A DNA stretch of 32,453 nucleotides, from contig JARFRN010000220.1 in assembly GCA_029287195.1 (NCBI GenBank), forward strand, positions 1 to 32,453, written 5' to 3'. Source of the stretch: Acidimicrobiia bacterium. Its GTDB lineage: Bacteria; Actinomycetota; Acidimicrobiia; Spongiisociales; UBA5794. The position numbers were made by a program, and so were the translations under genes. The notes beneath the pieces are model-generated. The model searched no databases, had not been told where the DNA came from, and saw nothing but the letters and a program-made list of their open reading frames with translations. Positions 15,067-24,049 of the stretch are shown here, one piece after another; position 1 is the first letter of the stretch, and each line of letters begins with the position of its first letter.

Positions 15067-16349
15067 GAGTGCTCGTACTGGGGGCGGCAGTAAGTGGCCG
15101 CGCCGCCGCAAGGCTGGCCCGAGACCTCGGCAATGAGGTCACGGTCTACGACCGAACCGCGGCAGCCCTGGAGGACATGGAAGGCAAGACAACTGCTGGG
15201 GAGTGGCAGCGCCGCTTCTTGAGCGGGGTAGATCTGGTGGTCACCAGTCCCGGATTTCCGGAACACAGCGGTGCTATCGCTGATGTGCTGGCTGAGCGCG
15301 TACCTCTGGTCAGCGAGATGGAATTCGCAGCATCCCAGATGACGGTTCCGTATGCGGCAGTCACGGGTACCAACGGCAAGACCACGGTTACCTCGGTTGC
15401 AGCAGACATGTTGACCGCATCCGGCGTGAAAGCGATAGCTGCAGGAAATATCGGCACCGCGCTGTCCGACATCGCGCTCGACCCTCCGGAGGCTGTGGTC
15501 GTTGAAGCCTCCAGCTTCCAGCTGCGATTCATCGACAGTTTCCATCCTCGAGTTGCCGCCATTCTCAACATTGCTCCCGACCACCTCGATTGGCACAGCA
15601 GCTTTGCCGATTACGTGGCTGCCAAACAGCGCATCTTCGAAAATCAGATAGGCGAAGACATCCTGGTGTATGACTGCGACGATGCCGCCGCCACGGCTGC
15701 GGTCGAAACGGCTCCGTCCCGCCCGATCCCGGTGAGCGGACGACATGTGCCCGACGGCGGTTACGGGCCCCGAGGTGCGAATCTGGTTCTCCCCGCAGGC
15801 ACAGTGGATCGACCACCGTTGGACGCGGCATACACAATGGATCTGGTTGCTGCGGCCAGCATCGCCGCCCATTTGGGGGCCACGCTCGATGGAATCGATA
15901 GGACGATTGCCAGATTCGAGCCCGGCAAACATCGGCGCTCTGTAGTGGGCAGTTGGGGTGGGGTTACCTGGATCAACGACTCGAAAGCTACCAACCCGCA
16001 CGCAGCCCTTGCTTCAGTGGCGGCTTACGAATCCGTCATCCTGATTGCTGGTGGGCGCAATAAGGGCCTAGACCTGCGGCCGCTGGGTGCGGCTCCGACG
16101 GTTCGCAAGGTCATCGGGATCGGCGAGGCCTCAGGTGAATTGGAGGCCGCTGCCGTGTCGGCACGCTTTCACGCTGCGCTCACCCTCGACGAGGCTATTG
16201 TCTTGGCCGATTCGATGGCCGAGTCCGGCGACACTGTGCTTCTCGCGCCGGGTTGTGCCAGCTTCGACATGTTCAGTTCCTACCAGCAGCGGGGTGAAGA
16301 ATTCACGAGGCTCGTAGTGGCCAGAAAGGGGGGTCCCCGTGGCGAGTAG
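15063..16349 (+). CDS. murD: MurD, UDP-MurNAc-L-Ala:D-Glu ligase
   Basis: MurD adds D-glutamate to UDP-MurNAc-L-Ala. The 428-residue product has the N-terminal Rossmann-like domain (RVLVLGAAVSGRAAARLA), the ATP loop GTNGKTT (102-108), EASSFQL, APDHLDWH and NDSKATNPHAA, all typical. The frame is open for about 1.2 kb upstream through murF and mraY, but homology starts only at the GTG at 15063, which overlaps the mraY stop (GTGA). It is somewhat short for MurD (usually 430-500), without visible domain loss. The end overlaps the ftsW start by 11 nt. Confidence 0.95.
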   Translation: MRVLVLGAAVSGRAAARLARDLGNEVTVYDRTAAALEDMEGKTTAGEWQRRFLSGVDLVVTSPGFPEHSGAIADVLAERVPLVSEMEFAASQMTVPYAAVTGTNGKTTVTSVAADMLTASGVKAIAAGNIGTALSDIALDPPEAVVVEASSFQLRFIDSFHPRVAAILNIAPDHLDWHSSFADYVAAKQRIFENQIGEDILVYDCDDAAATAAVETAPSRPIPVSGRHVPDGGYGPRGANLVLPAGTVDRPPLDAAYTMDLVAAASIAAHLGATLDGIDRTIARFEPGKHRRSVVGSWGGVTWINDSKATNPHAALASVAAYESVILIAGGRNKGLDLRPLGAAPTVRKVIGIGEASGELEAAAVSARFHAALTLDEAIVLADSMAESGDTVLLAPGCASFDMFSSYQQRGEEFTRLVVARKGGPRGE

Positions 16350-17508
16350 GGTCACGCCAATTTCGCAGGCGAGATCATTTGCCACCCGCCGCGAACCCCG
16401 CTCGGGACGTATCACGGTGCTCTTGCTGCTTCCGGTGGTGATTCTGCTGATAATTGGCCTCGGCGCCCTGCTTTCAGCGTCATCGGTACTCGCGATTCGT
16501 GAGGGATACGACGACAACCTCTATTACTTCAAGCGCCAAATGCTATTTGCCGGGGTCGGCCTGGTCTGTCTGGTGATAGGTTCCCGCATCCCCTATGCGT
16601 TCTATCGTCGTGCTGCGATCCCGATTATGGGACTTGCTTTTATCGGTCTGGTTGCGACCCTGGCAATTGGTGAGGTGCGCGGCGGTGCGCAGCGGTGGAT
16701 AGTCCTCGGGCCGGTGACCATTCAGGCATCCGAGTTCGCCAAATTTGCGGCGATCGTGGTTCTCGCCATGGTTCTGGCTCGCAAGGAGGCATACCTCAAA
16801 ACCTTCGGTCATGTATTTGCACCTGTTGCCGCGATCCTCATCCTGCTCGGTGGCCCGCTGATGAAACAGCCCGACTTCGGGACGACCGCGCTGATTGCGG
16901 CTACATCCCTCACGATCCTCTTCGCATCGACTGCGAAGTTCCGCCATATCACAGCCGTCGCCCTGGCCGGAAGCGCATTCGGGGCGCTGCTAGCGGTGGC
17001 TGCACCGTACCGCCTGCAGCGTGTGACCAGCTTCTTCAGTGCCAACCCGGATGTGACCGGGGATGGCTATCACGCACATCAGAGCCTCGTTGCGTTGGGC
17101 ACAGGAGGATGGTTTGGCGTAGGTCTCGGAGCAAGCCGAGCGCGCTGGTCCTTTCTCCCCAATGCGCACAGTGATTTCATCTTCGCCATCATCGGGGAGG
17201 AGACCGGACTTGCCGGGTCGTTCGCTGTGCTTGCACTTTTCATCGTCCTGGCGGCCGTTGGCACCACAATCGCATTGAGAGCAGCGGATCAATTCGGTCG
17301 CTTACTGGCCATCGGGCTGGTTTCGTGGCTCACCTATCAAGCGCTCGTCAACATCGGGGGGGTGGTGCGTGTGCTGCCGATCACCGGTGTTCCGCTCCCG
17401 TTCATCTCGGCAGGCGGCAGCGCAATGATGGCAAATCTCTTTGCTGTAGGCGTCCTCATAAACGTCGCTCGCTCATCGGCGCGCTCCCGGGAGGCGGGGC
17501 GAACATGA
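16339..17508 (+). CDS. ftsW: FtsW, SEDS-family septal glycan polymerase
   Basis: FtsW polymerises lipid II into septal glycan together with FtsI. The 389-residue protein has about ten transmembrane helices and the SEDS motifs: GGAQRWIVLG, QASEFAKFA, KQPDFGTTALI, ALGTGGWFGVGLGASRARW, then PNAHSDFIFAIIGEETGL, whose Asp in HSDF is the catalytic residue of SEDS polymerases, and PLPFISAGGSAMMANL at the end. The Q-P-S-E-F signature reads QASEF, a mild change. The start is GTG at 16339, after AAGGGGGG, overlapping murD. Its stop overlaps the murG ATG. FtsW rather than RodA is called because of its place between murD and murG. Confidence 0.95.
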   Translation: MASRVTPISQARSFATRREPRSGRITVLLLLPVVILLIIGLGALLSASSVLAIREGYDDNLYYFKRQMLFAGVGLVCLVIGSRIPYAFYRRAAIPIMGLAFIGLVATLAIGEVRGGAQRWIVLGPVTIQASEFAKFAAIVVLAMVLARKEAYLKTFGHVFAPVAAILILLGGPLMKQPDFGTTALIAATSLTILFASTAKFRHITAVALAGSAFGALLAVAAPYRLQRVTSFFSANPDVTGDGYHAHQSLVALGTGGWFGVGLGASRARWSFLPNAHSDFIFAIIGEETGLAGSFAVLALFIVLAAVGTTIALRAADQFGRLLAIGLVSWLTYQALVNIGGVVRVLPITGVPLPFISAGGSAMMANLFAVGVLINVARSSARSREAGRT

Positions 17509-18587
17509 CGTATGCGTTTGCCGCCGCAGGCACCGGAGGCCACGTGTTCCCAGCGCTGGCAGTCGCGGATGCCCTGATTGCCGACGGTGTGCCGCGGGAC
17601 GAGATCGTCTTCTTCGGGGGCGACCGGATGGAGGCGAAGACCGTCCCCGACGCGGGCTACGACTTCGTTCAGGTAGAGCTGCGTGGCTTGAAGCGGTCAC
17701 CGTCGCCTACGAATCTCGGCATTCCGGGCGTGGTGGCACGGGCGCGTAGCCAAATGGCTGCAACTATGGACGAACGGGGCACCCGTGTCTGCATAGTCTT
17801 TGGAGGCTACGTGTCGGTACCCGCCGCGATGGCTGCACGCAAGGTGGGCGCCAGCCTCTTCGTCCAGGAGCAGAATGCCTGGCCGGGTCTCGCCAACCGA
17901 CTGGTGGCGCGTCGGTCGGATCGCGTCTTCGTGGGCTTTGCGGCAGCCCGCAAGAGACTGAAGGGCGCAGAGCTGACCGGCAATCCTCTGCGTCCCGTCT
18001 TCTCCAACTTCAATCGTGACGAATTGAGATCGGCTGCTCGCAAGCGTTACGAAGTGCCCTCGGGTCTCCCTGTTTTGGGCGTGCTTGGAGGCAGCTTGGG
18101 CGCAAAAGTCCTAAACGACGCAACCGCAGCGTTGGCGATGGCCGTGGAGCCGGATCATCTGACGATTGTTCACTTGACCGGACGACCTCACTTCGAGGAG
18201 ATCAAGGAATTGGCGGACCAATCGTCCGTGCCCTGGCGGGCGGTTGCATTCGAAGACCGTATGGAGATGTTCTACGCCGCAGCCGATCTCGTGCTGTCGC
18301 GCGCCGGTGCAATGACGATCAACGAACTTGCTGCCACAGGTACGCCGGCGGTTGTGGTTCCATTGGGGCTCGGCACCCATCAGTCCGCGAACGTGTTGGA
18401 ACTCGAGGCAGCAGGAGGCCTCGTTCAGGTGGAGCAATCTCAAATCGATCAAGTTCCAATCATTGTCGACCAGCTCATAGTGGATCGCGCCCGCCGCCAG
18501 GCTATGGCAACCGTGATGTCCACCCACGGTCGGCCGGCAGCAGCCCGCGTCATTGCCGACGCGATGAAGGAAGTCGCCAATGCCTGA
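17505..18587 (+). CDS. murG: MurG, lipid II-forming GlcNAc transferase
   Basis: MurG transfers GlcNAc from UDP-GlcNAc to lipid I on the cytoplasmic face of the membrane. The 360-residue protein has the two glycosyltransferase-B halves: GTGGHVFPALAVADAL (9-24), ELRGLKRS, FGGYVSVPAAMAA, EQNAWPGLANR, then LTGNPLRP, LGGSLGAKVLND and RAGAMTINELAATGTPAVVV, which binds UDP-GlcNAc. I chose ATG 17505 (GGGAGGCGGGG upstream, ATGA overlap with ftsW). The end overlaps the murC start by 8 nt. Confidence 0.96.
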   Translation: MTYAFAAAGTGGHVFPALAVADALIADGVPRDEIVFFGGDRMEAKTVPDAGYDFVQVELRGLKRSPSPTNLGIPGVVARARSQMAATMDERGTRVCIVFGGYVSVPAAMAARKVGASLFVQEQNAWPGLANRLVARRSDRVFVGFAAARKRLKGAELTGNPLRPVFSNFNRDELRSAARKRYEVPSGLPVLGVLGGSLGAKVLNDATAALAMAVEPDHLTIVHLTGRPHFEEIKELADQSSVPWRAVAFEDRMEMFYAAADLVLSRAGAMTINELAATGTPAVVVPLGLGTHQSANVLELEAAGGLVQVEQSQIDQVPIIVDQLIVDRARRQAMATVMSTHGRPAAARVIADAMKEVANA

Positions 18588-19947
18588 GTCGCTCGAGCAA
18601 TTCACCAGGATCCATATGGTGGGTGCCGGAGGAGCCGGGATGAGTGGTCTCGCCAAGCTCCTGGCGGGACTCGGCTATTCGGTCACGGGGTCTGATCTCA
18701 AACCGGGCCGAACTCTGGATGCCCTCGGCGACCTCGGGATTGAGACCTGGGTAGGGCATCTCCCCGAGCGAATGGACGAGCCGGAATTGGTTGTAGCTTC
18801 GTCGGCTGTTCCCGCCTCCGATCCCGAGCTGGTCGCAGCCGCTGAGCATGGAGCTGTGGTTTGGGAACGTCCCGCCCTACTCGATGCTTTGACCTCGATG
18901 ATGCCCGGGCTTGGCGTAACCGGGACTCACGGGAAGACGACAACGACCGGCCTTGTGGTGGCGGCGATGCAAGGAGCGGGAATCGATCCGTCATTCCTAG
19001 TCGGCGGAGAGCTGGTTGCCCAAAACACCTTTGCCCATCTTGGAGACCGCGATATCTTCGTACTGGAAGCGGACGAGGCTTTCGGCACTTTCCGTCATCT
19101 TCATCTGAGGGGTTTGGTGGTAACCAATGTCGAGGCCGACCACCTCGACTACTACGCCAATCTCGCCGAGCTGGAGGAAGCTTTCGCCTTGGTCGCCAAC
19201 CGGACCGCCGGCCCGGTGCTGGGATGCATCGACGACCCGGGAGTGCAACGGCTCGCGCAGCGGGCTCCGCTCATTAGTTACGGTCGAGATCCGGGAGCGC
19301 GGTGGCAAGTCACAGACCTCGAGCACGGCATAGGGGATATCAGTTTCACGTTGCGAGGGCCGCAGACGCTGACGGCAGTCCGAGTCCCGCGGCCCGGGAT
19401 TCACATTGCGCTGGATGCAGCAGGTGCGGTGGCGTTTCTCGCCGAGCTGGGCTACGACCCGAGAGCCGCGGCCGCGGGAATCGCGGAGTTTGGGGGAGTG
19501 CGCCGTCGATTCGAAACCCGGCTCCACATGGAAGGAGTCACCGTCGTCGACGACTACGCCCATCATCCGACCGAGGTGGGGGCCACGATCAGCGCCGGTC
19601 GCCTTGGAGGTTGGCGTCGGGTATGGGCCGTTTTCCAACCTCACCGTTACACCCGTACGGCGAATCTGGGGCCGGCATTCGGCGCCCCGCTCGCAGAGGC
19701 CGATCGCGTCGTCGTGACAGACGTCTATTCGGCCGGCGAGGCCCCACAGCCTGGTGTTACCGGGCGCCTCGTGGCAGAAGCAGTTAGTGCCGCGGGTGGC
19801 CGGGTGGATTACATCCCTTCGATCCGCGATGTGGCCGCCGCAATCACCCCCGAACTCATCGAAGGGGACCTCGTTCTACTCCTCGGCGCCGGGGATGTGA
19901 ACAGCATTGCCGACGACATCGCCGCTTCCATGGATGATCAGTCGTGA
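18580..19947 (+). CDS. murC: MurC, UDP-MurNAc:L-alanine ligase
   Basis: MurC adds L-alanine, the first residue of the stem peptide. The 455-residue protein shows HMVGAGGAGMSGLAKLL near the N-terminus, the ATP loop GTHGKTTTT (about 112-120), EADEAFGTF, TNVEADHLDYY, DDYAHHPTEV and FQPHRYTRT. In many MurC proteins the metal-site motif reads EADESD; here it is EADEAF, as seen in some actinobacterial versions. ATG 18580 follows AAGGAAG and overlaps murG. The stop overlaps the GTG start of murB (GTGA). Confidence 0.96.
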   Translation: MPESLEQFTRIHMVGAGGAGMSGLAKLLAGLGYSVTGSDLKPGRTLDALGDLGIETWVGHLPERMDEPELVVASSAVPASDPELVAAAEHGAVVWERPALLDALTSMMPGLGVTGTHGKTTTTGLVVAAMQGAGIDPSFLVGGELVAQNTFAHLGDRDIFVLEADEAFGTFRHLHLRGLVVTNVEADHLDYYANLAELEEAFALVANRTAGPVLGCIDDPGVQRLAQRAPLISYGRDPGARWQVTDLEHGIGDISFTLRGPQTLTAVRVPRPGIHIALDAAGAVAFLAELGYDPRAAAAGIAEFGGVRRRFETRLHMEGVTVVDDYAHHPTEVGATISAGRLGGWRRVWAVFQPHRYTRTANLGPAFGAPLAEADRVVVTDVYSAGEAPQPGVTGRLVAEAVSAAGGRVDYIPSIRDVAAAITPELIEGDLVLLLGAGDVNSIADDIAASMDDQS

Positions 19948-20855
19948 GTCTGGCCGATATGGCCTCTTCGGGATTGGTCCGTAGAGACCACAGTTTTTCC
20001 GGGATGACCACTTATAAGTTTGGCGGTCCCGCCCGCTGGTACGCCGAAATCGGCACCGGCCAGGAGTTGATGATGCTGCTCGAGGCCAGACGAGCGGAAG
20101 CTGAGCCGCCGTCTGTATTTGTGTTGGGCCGGGGGTCGAACGTCGTCGTCTCAGACCAAGGGTTCGATGGGCTGGTAATCCATCTCGTGGGGGACTTCAA
20201 CTCGATCTTCATCGAGTCCGGGGTAGTCATCGCCGGCGCCGGAGTTTCACTCCCGATGCTGGCCCGTCACTGCTCCTCTCACGGCCGGGGTGGACTCGAG
20301 TTCTACGTCGGCATTCCGGGTACCGTAGGCGGGGCCGTGGTGATGAACGCAGGCGGCCACGGGTCGGATACGGCGGAATGGCTGATAGACGCCACGCTCG
20401 TGGATATCGAAACCGCCGGAATGCGGATTGCAGATCCTTTTCAGCTGGACTTGTCCTACCGGCACAGCACCGTCGGGTCACACGAGCTAGTCACCAGGGC
20501 TCGTTTCCGGACCGTGGAACGTGCGGTGGGAGAGAGCGAGCAGCTAATGCGGGAGATCACATCCTGGCGCCGGGCACACCAACCGGGCGGCACATTCAAC
20601 GCCGGGAGTGTCTTCAAGAACCCTCCGGGTGACGCGGCAGGCCGCATCATCGATGCGGCCGGGTTGAAGGGGTATCGCCGAGGCGGTGCCGCTGTTTCGG
20701 AACGCCATGCCAATTTCTTTGTCGCCGAGCCGGAGGCCTGTGCTCAGGACGTGTTTGATCTGGTCAGCGCAGTTCGAGCCGAGGTCTCGCAGCGAACTGG
20801 TATCGACCTGGAGCCCGAGATCCGCTTTGTCGGCGACTTCGGTGAGGGACTATGA
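19944..20855 (+). CDS. murB: MurB, UDP-N-acetylenolpyruvylglucosamine reductase
   Basis: FAD- and NADPH-dependent enzyme making UDP-MurNAc from enolpyruvyl-UDP-GlcNAc, the substrate for MurC. At 303 residues it has the shorter family layout. Motifs: TYKFGGPARWY (about 22-32), LGRGSNVVVSDQGFDGLVI (FAD domain), GIPGTVGGAVVMNAGGHG, and FNAGSVFKNPPGDAAGRIID, whose Ser is the proposed proton donor, then GGAAVSERHANFFV. The start is GTG 19944 overlapping murC. Its stop overlaps the ftsQ ATG. Confidence 0.96.
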   Translation: MSLADMASSGLVRRDHSFSGMTTYKFGGPARWYAEIGTGQELMMLLEARRAEAEPPSVFVLGRGSNVVVSDQGFDGLVIHLVGDFNSIFIESGVVIAGAGVSLPMLARHCSSHGRGGLEFYVGIPGTVGGAVVMNAGGHGSDTAEWLIDATLVDIETAGMRIADPFQLDLSYRHSTVGSHELVTRARFRTVERAVGESEQLMREITSWRRAHQPGGTFNAGSVFKNPPGDAAGRIIDAAGLKGYRRGGAAVSERHANFFVAEPEACAQDVFDLVSAVRAEVSQRTGIDLEPEIRFVGDFGEGL

Positions 20856-21667
20856 CGGAACGAATCGACCCACGGCTTGCCCGCCGTCGTCGCCATGTCC
20901 AAGAGGCCAGTGCGCGCCGGCGGTTGCGTTGGACGATCGTGCTGCTTCTACTCGCTATCACAGCCGGGCTCGTTGTTGCGATCTTCCAATCCTCGTGGTT
21001 CTCGATCAGCTCGATCGAGGTAGAAGGACAGGTTCGTGCTCCGGTGATGACCCTGCTGGAGGAAGCGGGGATAGAGGAAGGGGTTTCGGTGGTTTCGGTG
21101 CGGACGAGCCGTGCCGAAGAAGAGTTGGTGGGGGATCCGTGGATTGCTGCGGCCGAGGTTCGTGTCGTCTGGCCCCGCTCCGTCGAGGTGACCGTCGTCG
21201 AACATGTCCCTATCGCACGAGTGAGGATCGATGAGGCAACCACAGGCAAGGCCGGATGGGTTGTGGCTTCGCCTCAGGGCGTGGTCCTTGCCGTCGGCGA
21301 GCAGCTGGTTGATCCGCTCATCGAATCGCCCACGGCGGCGATAACTCCCGGGCAGCTGATCACAAATCCTCCGACGGTTGGTGCGCTGGAGTTTGTTGCT
21401 GCCCTCCCCTTTGAGCTGAAGCCGGGTCTGGTGGTTCGTGAGACCGGCGATGGACTCGAGGCGACCGTTCAGGGCTTCTCTGTTGAGCTGGGTGCGGCAC
21501 GCGACATGGCTCAGAAGGCAGTGACCCTGGCGACTCTGCTCGATCAAGGAGTAGCGGAGGGGGCCCTTATCAACCTCGTTTCGCCGCTGCGGCCGGCGGT
21601 TACCAACCCTCAACCATTGGTTGATACTTCCGAGGAAGTAGCTACTGAAACCACGGTATCGAGCTAA
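20852..21667 (+). CDS. ftsQ: FtsQ, divisome scaffold protein with POTRA domain
   Basis: A 271-residue bitopic protein: an Arg-rich cytoplasmic tail ([16 protein letters not shown]), one transmembrane helix (about 27-45), then a POTRA domain ([20 protein letters not shown], about 52-120) and a beta domain to about 245. FtsQ binds FtsL and DivIC/FtsB and brings them to the septum. The tail ends in a Thr/Glu-rich stretch without structure. It starts by ATGA overlap with murB. ftsZ follows after 29 nt with no ftsA between, the usual actinobacterial order. Confidence 0.92.
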   Translation: MTERIDPRLARRRRHVQEASARRRLRWTIVLLLLAITAGLVVAIFQSSWFSISSIEVEGQVRAPVMTLLEEAGIEEGVSVVSVRTSRAEEELVGDPWIAAAEVRVVWPRSVEVTVVEHVPIARVRIDEATTGKAGWVVASPQGVVLAVGEQLVDPLIESPTAAITPGQLITNPPTVGALEFVAALPFELKPGLVVRETGDGLEATVQGFSVELGAARDMAQKAVTLATLLDQGVAEGALINLVSPLRPAVTNPQPLVDTSEEVATETTVSS

Positions 21668-21696
21668 GGTTCACGTTGAGATCAGGAGTGGAGATC

Positions 21697-22752
21697 GTGA
21701 CCGAAGCAAGCAACCCGCAGAACTACCTCGCTGTTATCAAAGTAGTGGGGGTGGGCGGAGGCGGCGTCAATGCCGTCAACCGCATGATCGACGCCGGTAT
21801 TAGAGGTGTGGAGTTCATTGCAATCAATACGGACGCACAAGCGCTGTTGATGTCGGATGCTGATGTGAAGCTCGACATTGGGCGTGACTCGACTCGCGGC
21901 CTCGGAGCAGGCGCCGACCCGGATGTGGGGCGCCAATCTACTGAGGATCATCGCGACGAGGTCGAGGAAGCTCTGATGGGGGCAGACATGGTCTTCATCA
22001 CAGCCGGTGAAGGTGGAGGTACCGGAACCGGCGGCGCCCCGATCGTTGCGGAGATCGCTCGTGGGATCGGCGCGTTGACCGTCGGTGTGGTTACCCGTCC
22101 CTTCGGCTTCGAGGGTCGGCGCCGCTCGGTGCAGGCGGAGCAAGGAATCCAGTCCCTCAAAGAAGCGGTTGATACGCTGATAATCATCCCAAATGAGCGA
22201 CTTCTCGAGATCGCAGATGAACGCACCGGGGTTCTCGAAGCGTTTGGCATGGCAGACCTGGTGCTGTCGAGTGGTGTGCGCGGTATCACCGACCTGATCA
22301 CCACTCCCGGACTCATCAATGTCGATTTTGCCGACGTGAAGGCTGTGATGACAGATGCCGGTTCGGCGGTCATGGGTATCGGTTCTTCGACCGGTGAGAA
22401 CCGAGCCAGCCAGGCCGCTGATAAGGCGATCAGTTCACCTTTGCTCGAGACCTCGATGGAGGGTGCCAGAGGTGTGCTGCTATCGATCAGCGGCCCCGAG
22501 GACATGACTCTTCACGAGATTTCGACCGCAGCCTCGATTATCGCCGATCACTGTGACTCAGACGCCAACATCATCTTCGGTGCCGTGGTCGACGACGCGC
22601 TCGGCAGCGAGATGAAGGTTACCGTCATCGCGGCCGGATTCGATCGAGACCGCAGGGCGGTGACGCGTCCCTCCTATCCCGAGTTCTCGGCGCGCACTCC
22701 CGGGTCGGAAGGTGACGATGACCTCGACATCCCCGGCTTCGTCAGCGGATGA
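21697..22752 (+). CDS. ftsZ: FtsZ, tubulin-like division GTPase
   Basis: FtsZ polymerises at mid-cell and organises the divisome. The 351-residue product has the GTP loop [12 protein letters not shown] (GGGTGTG at about 106-112), the T7 synergy loop [15 protein letters not shown] (about 209-223) and a C-terminal peptide DDLDIPGFV that normally binds SepF or FtsA. The linker between the core and this peptide is only about 20 residues, much shorter than in many actinobacteria. I chose GTG 21697 with AGGAG 8 nt upstream; the frame has a TTG at 21676 that would leave the ribosome site inside the gene. Its stop overlaps the pgeF ATG. Confidence 0.97.
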   Translation: MTEASNPQNYLAVIKVVGVGGGGVNAVNRMIDAGIRGVEFIAINTDAQALLMSDADVKLDIGRDSTRGLGAGADPDVGRQSTEDHRDEVEEALMGADMVFITAGEGGGTGTGGAPIVAEIARGIGALTVGVVTRPFGFEGRRRSVQAEQGIQSLKEAVDTLIIIPNERLLEIADERTGVLEAFGMADLVLSSGVRGITDLITTPGLINVDFADVKAVMTDAGSAVMGIGSSTGENRASQAADKAISSPLLETSMEGARGVLLSISGPEDMTLHEISTAASIIADHCDSDANIIFGAVVDDALGSEMKVTVIAAGFDRDRRAVTRPSYPEFSARTPGSEGDDDLDIPGFVSG

Positions 22753-23378
22753 TTCGGCCACCCGGGTTTGCGGGTGCTGCATTTGGTACGACGGCAAGCG
22801 GAGATTCGAGGTCCGATGCGGTCCGCCGCGCTGCCATCTCGGACGAACTCGGTATACCGGCTGATTGGGCCTTCGTTCACCAGGTGCACGGTACGAGGGT
22901 CCTCGAGGCGATCGTTCCTGGAAGCCTCGGAGATGCGGATGCAATCTTCACCGCAGCAGGCAATGTTCCCATCGCAGTTGCCACCGCAGACTGTGTTCCT
23001 GTGATCATCGAGGCGTCGACTGCCGTATCGGTTATCCATGCCGGCTGGCGGGGCGCCGCGGCCGGTGTTGTGATGGCAGCTTTGGAATACATGATCGATC
23101 GCGGTCACGAACCGCAGAGGGCCGCCATTGGACCTGCAATCGGCCCGTGCTGCTACGAGGTCGGCCCTGAGGTCACCGCACGGTTTGTCGGTCACGTCGC
23201 CCAAACGACGTGGGGAACTGCAAGCATCGACATTCCCGGCTTCATCGAGCAGCAGCTGGCAGGATTGGAGGTATGGAGGTCGGGTGAGTGCACGTACACC
23301 TCCGAGCGTCTGCACTCCTATCGGCGCGACGGCACACGACAGAGACAGGTGGCGGTTGCATGGTTGCCGACGAGTTGA
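22749..23378 (+). CDS. pgeF: PgeF (YfiH/YlmD)-type peptidoglycan editing factor
   Basis: Family proteins (also called multicopper polyphenol oxidases, LACC1-like) act as purine nucleoside-modifying enzymes, and in E. coli PgeF removes misincorporated L-Ser from peptidoglycan precursors. Active-site residues are visible: H47 in QVHGTRV, C82 in TADCVPV and H97 in IHAGWRG, with [13 protein letters not shown] following. At 209 residues it is shorter than usual (about 240), because the N-terminal GGVS...SLNL segment is missing or replaced by a short stretch. It starts by ATGA overlap with ftsZ and overlaps yggS by 19 nt. Confidence 0.9.
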   Translation: MIRPPGFAGAAFGTTASGDSRSDAVRRAAISDELGIPADWAFVHQVHGTRVLEAIVPGSLGDADAIFTAAGNVPIAVATADCVPVIIEASTAVSVIHAGWRGAAAGVVMAALEYMIDRGHEPQRAAIGPAIGPCCYEVGPEVTARFVGHVAQTTWGTASIDIPGFIEQQLAGLEVWRSGECTYTSERLHSYRRDGTRQRQVAVAWLPTS

Positions 23379-24037
23379 TCGCAGTCCGGAAACGGATGAT
23401 TGCGGCGGCGGAGAGAGCCGGGCGAGATCCGCAGGGTGTGACGCTGGTAGCGGTATCAAAGGGGAGTGACGCAGCAACGGTCCTGCGTGCCTACGAAGCC
23501 GGTCAGAGGGATTTTGGGGAGAACCGGGCAGCCGAGCTCGCCGCCAAGGCGCCACAGCTACCGGCCGATATCCGGTGGCATTTCATCGGCACACTGCAAT
23601 CGCGTCAGGCCAAGATCGCACTCCCTCATACGACGATCCTCCACTCCCTCGACCGGAGTCGGCTCGTTGCCGCCTGGGGACGAGACCCGAATCCGCCCGC
23701 AGCCTTGCTTCAGATCAATATCTCCGGCGAGCAGCAGAAGCACGGTGTCGCCCCCGGTGCCGCAAGACAGCTGCTGGAGGAAGCCACCGAACGGGGCATC
23801 CGCTGCATTGGATTGATGACGATGGCACCGCTGGCACCCAACCCCGAGGCCAGCCGCCGTTGGTTCAGCGCGTTGCGACGGCTGCGAGACCAGCTGTCCA
23901 TGGACTATCCGGGACTCGAGCAGCTCTCGATGGGGATGACCGACGATTTCGAGGTGGCGATCGAGGAGGGTGCCACCCTCATACGCGTCGGACGGGCTAT
24001 CTTTGGACCGCCGGGCGCGCCGGCACTGAGCGACTGA
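23360..24037 (+). CDS. YggS/PROSC-family PLP homeostasis protein
   Basis: A 225-residue, single-barrel PLP-binding protein of the YggS (PLPBP) family, which keeps free pyridoxal phosphate in balance and has no known catalysis. The PLP lysine is K34 in LVAVSKG; FGENRAAEL, WHFIGTLQSRQAK, QINISGEQQKHG, GLMTMAP and LSMGMTDDFEVAI follow in normal order, with the phosphate-binding end IRVGRAIFG. I chose ATG 23360, which has AGGTGG about 8 nt upstream and overlaps the end of pgeF; the longer frame from 23288 lies within pgeF. It is a regular member of actinobacterial ftsZ-sepF segments. sepF starts 12 nt downstream. Confidence 0.93.
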   Translation: MVADELIAVRKRMIAAAERAGRDPQGVTLVAVSKGSDAATVLRAYEAGQRDFGENRAAELAAKAPQLPADIRWHFIGTLQSRQAKIALPHTTILHSLDRSRLVAAWGRDPNPPAALLQINISGEQQKHGVAPGAARQLLEEATERGIRCIGLMTMAPLAPNPEASRRWFSALRRLRDQLSMDYPGLEQLSMGMTDDFEVAIEEGATLIRVGRAIFGPPGAPALSD

Positions 24038-24049
24038 GAGTGTTGAGAC

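Noticed and set aside
21615-21650. A separate ftsZ promoter starting with TTGATA at 21621
   Set aside because: No -10 element occurs at an acceptable distance, so I could not support it beyond chance.
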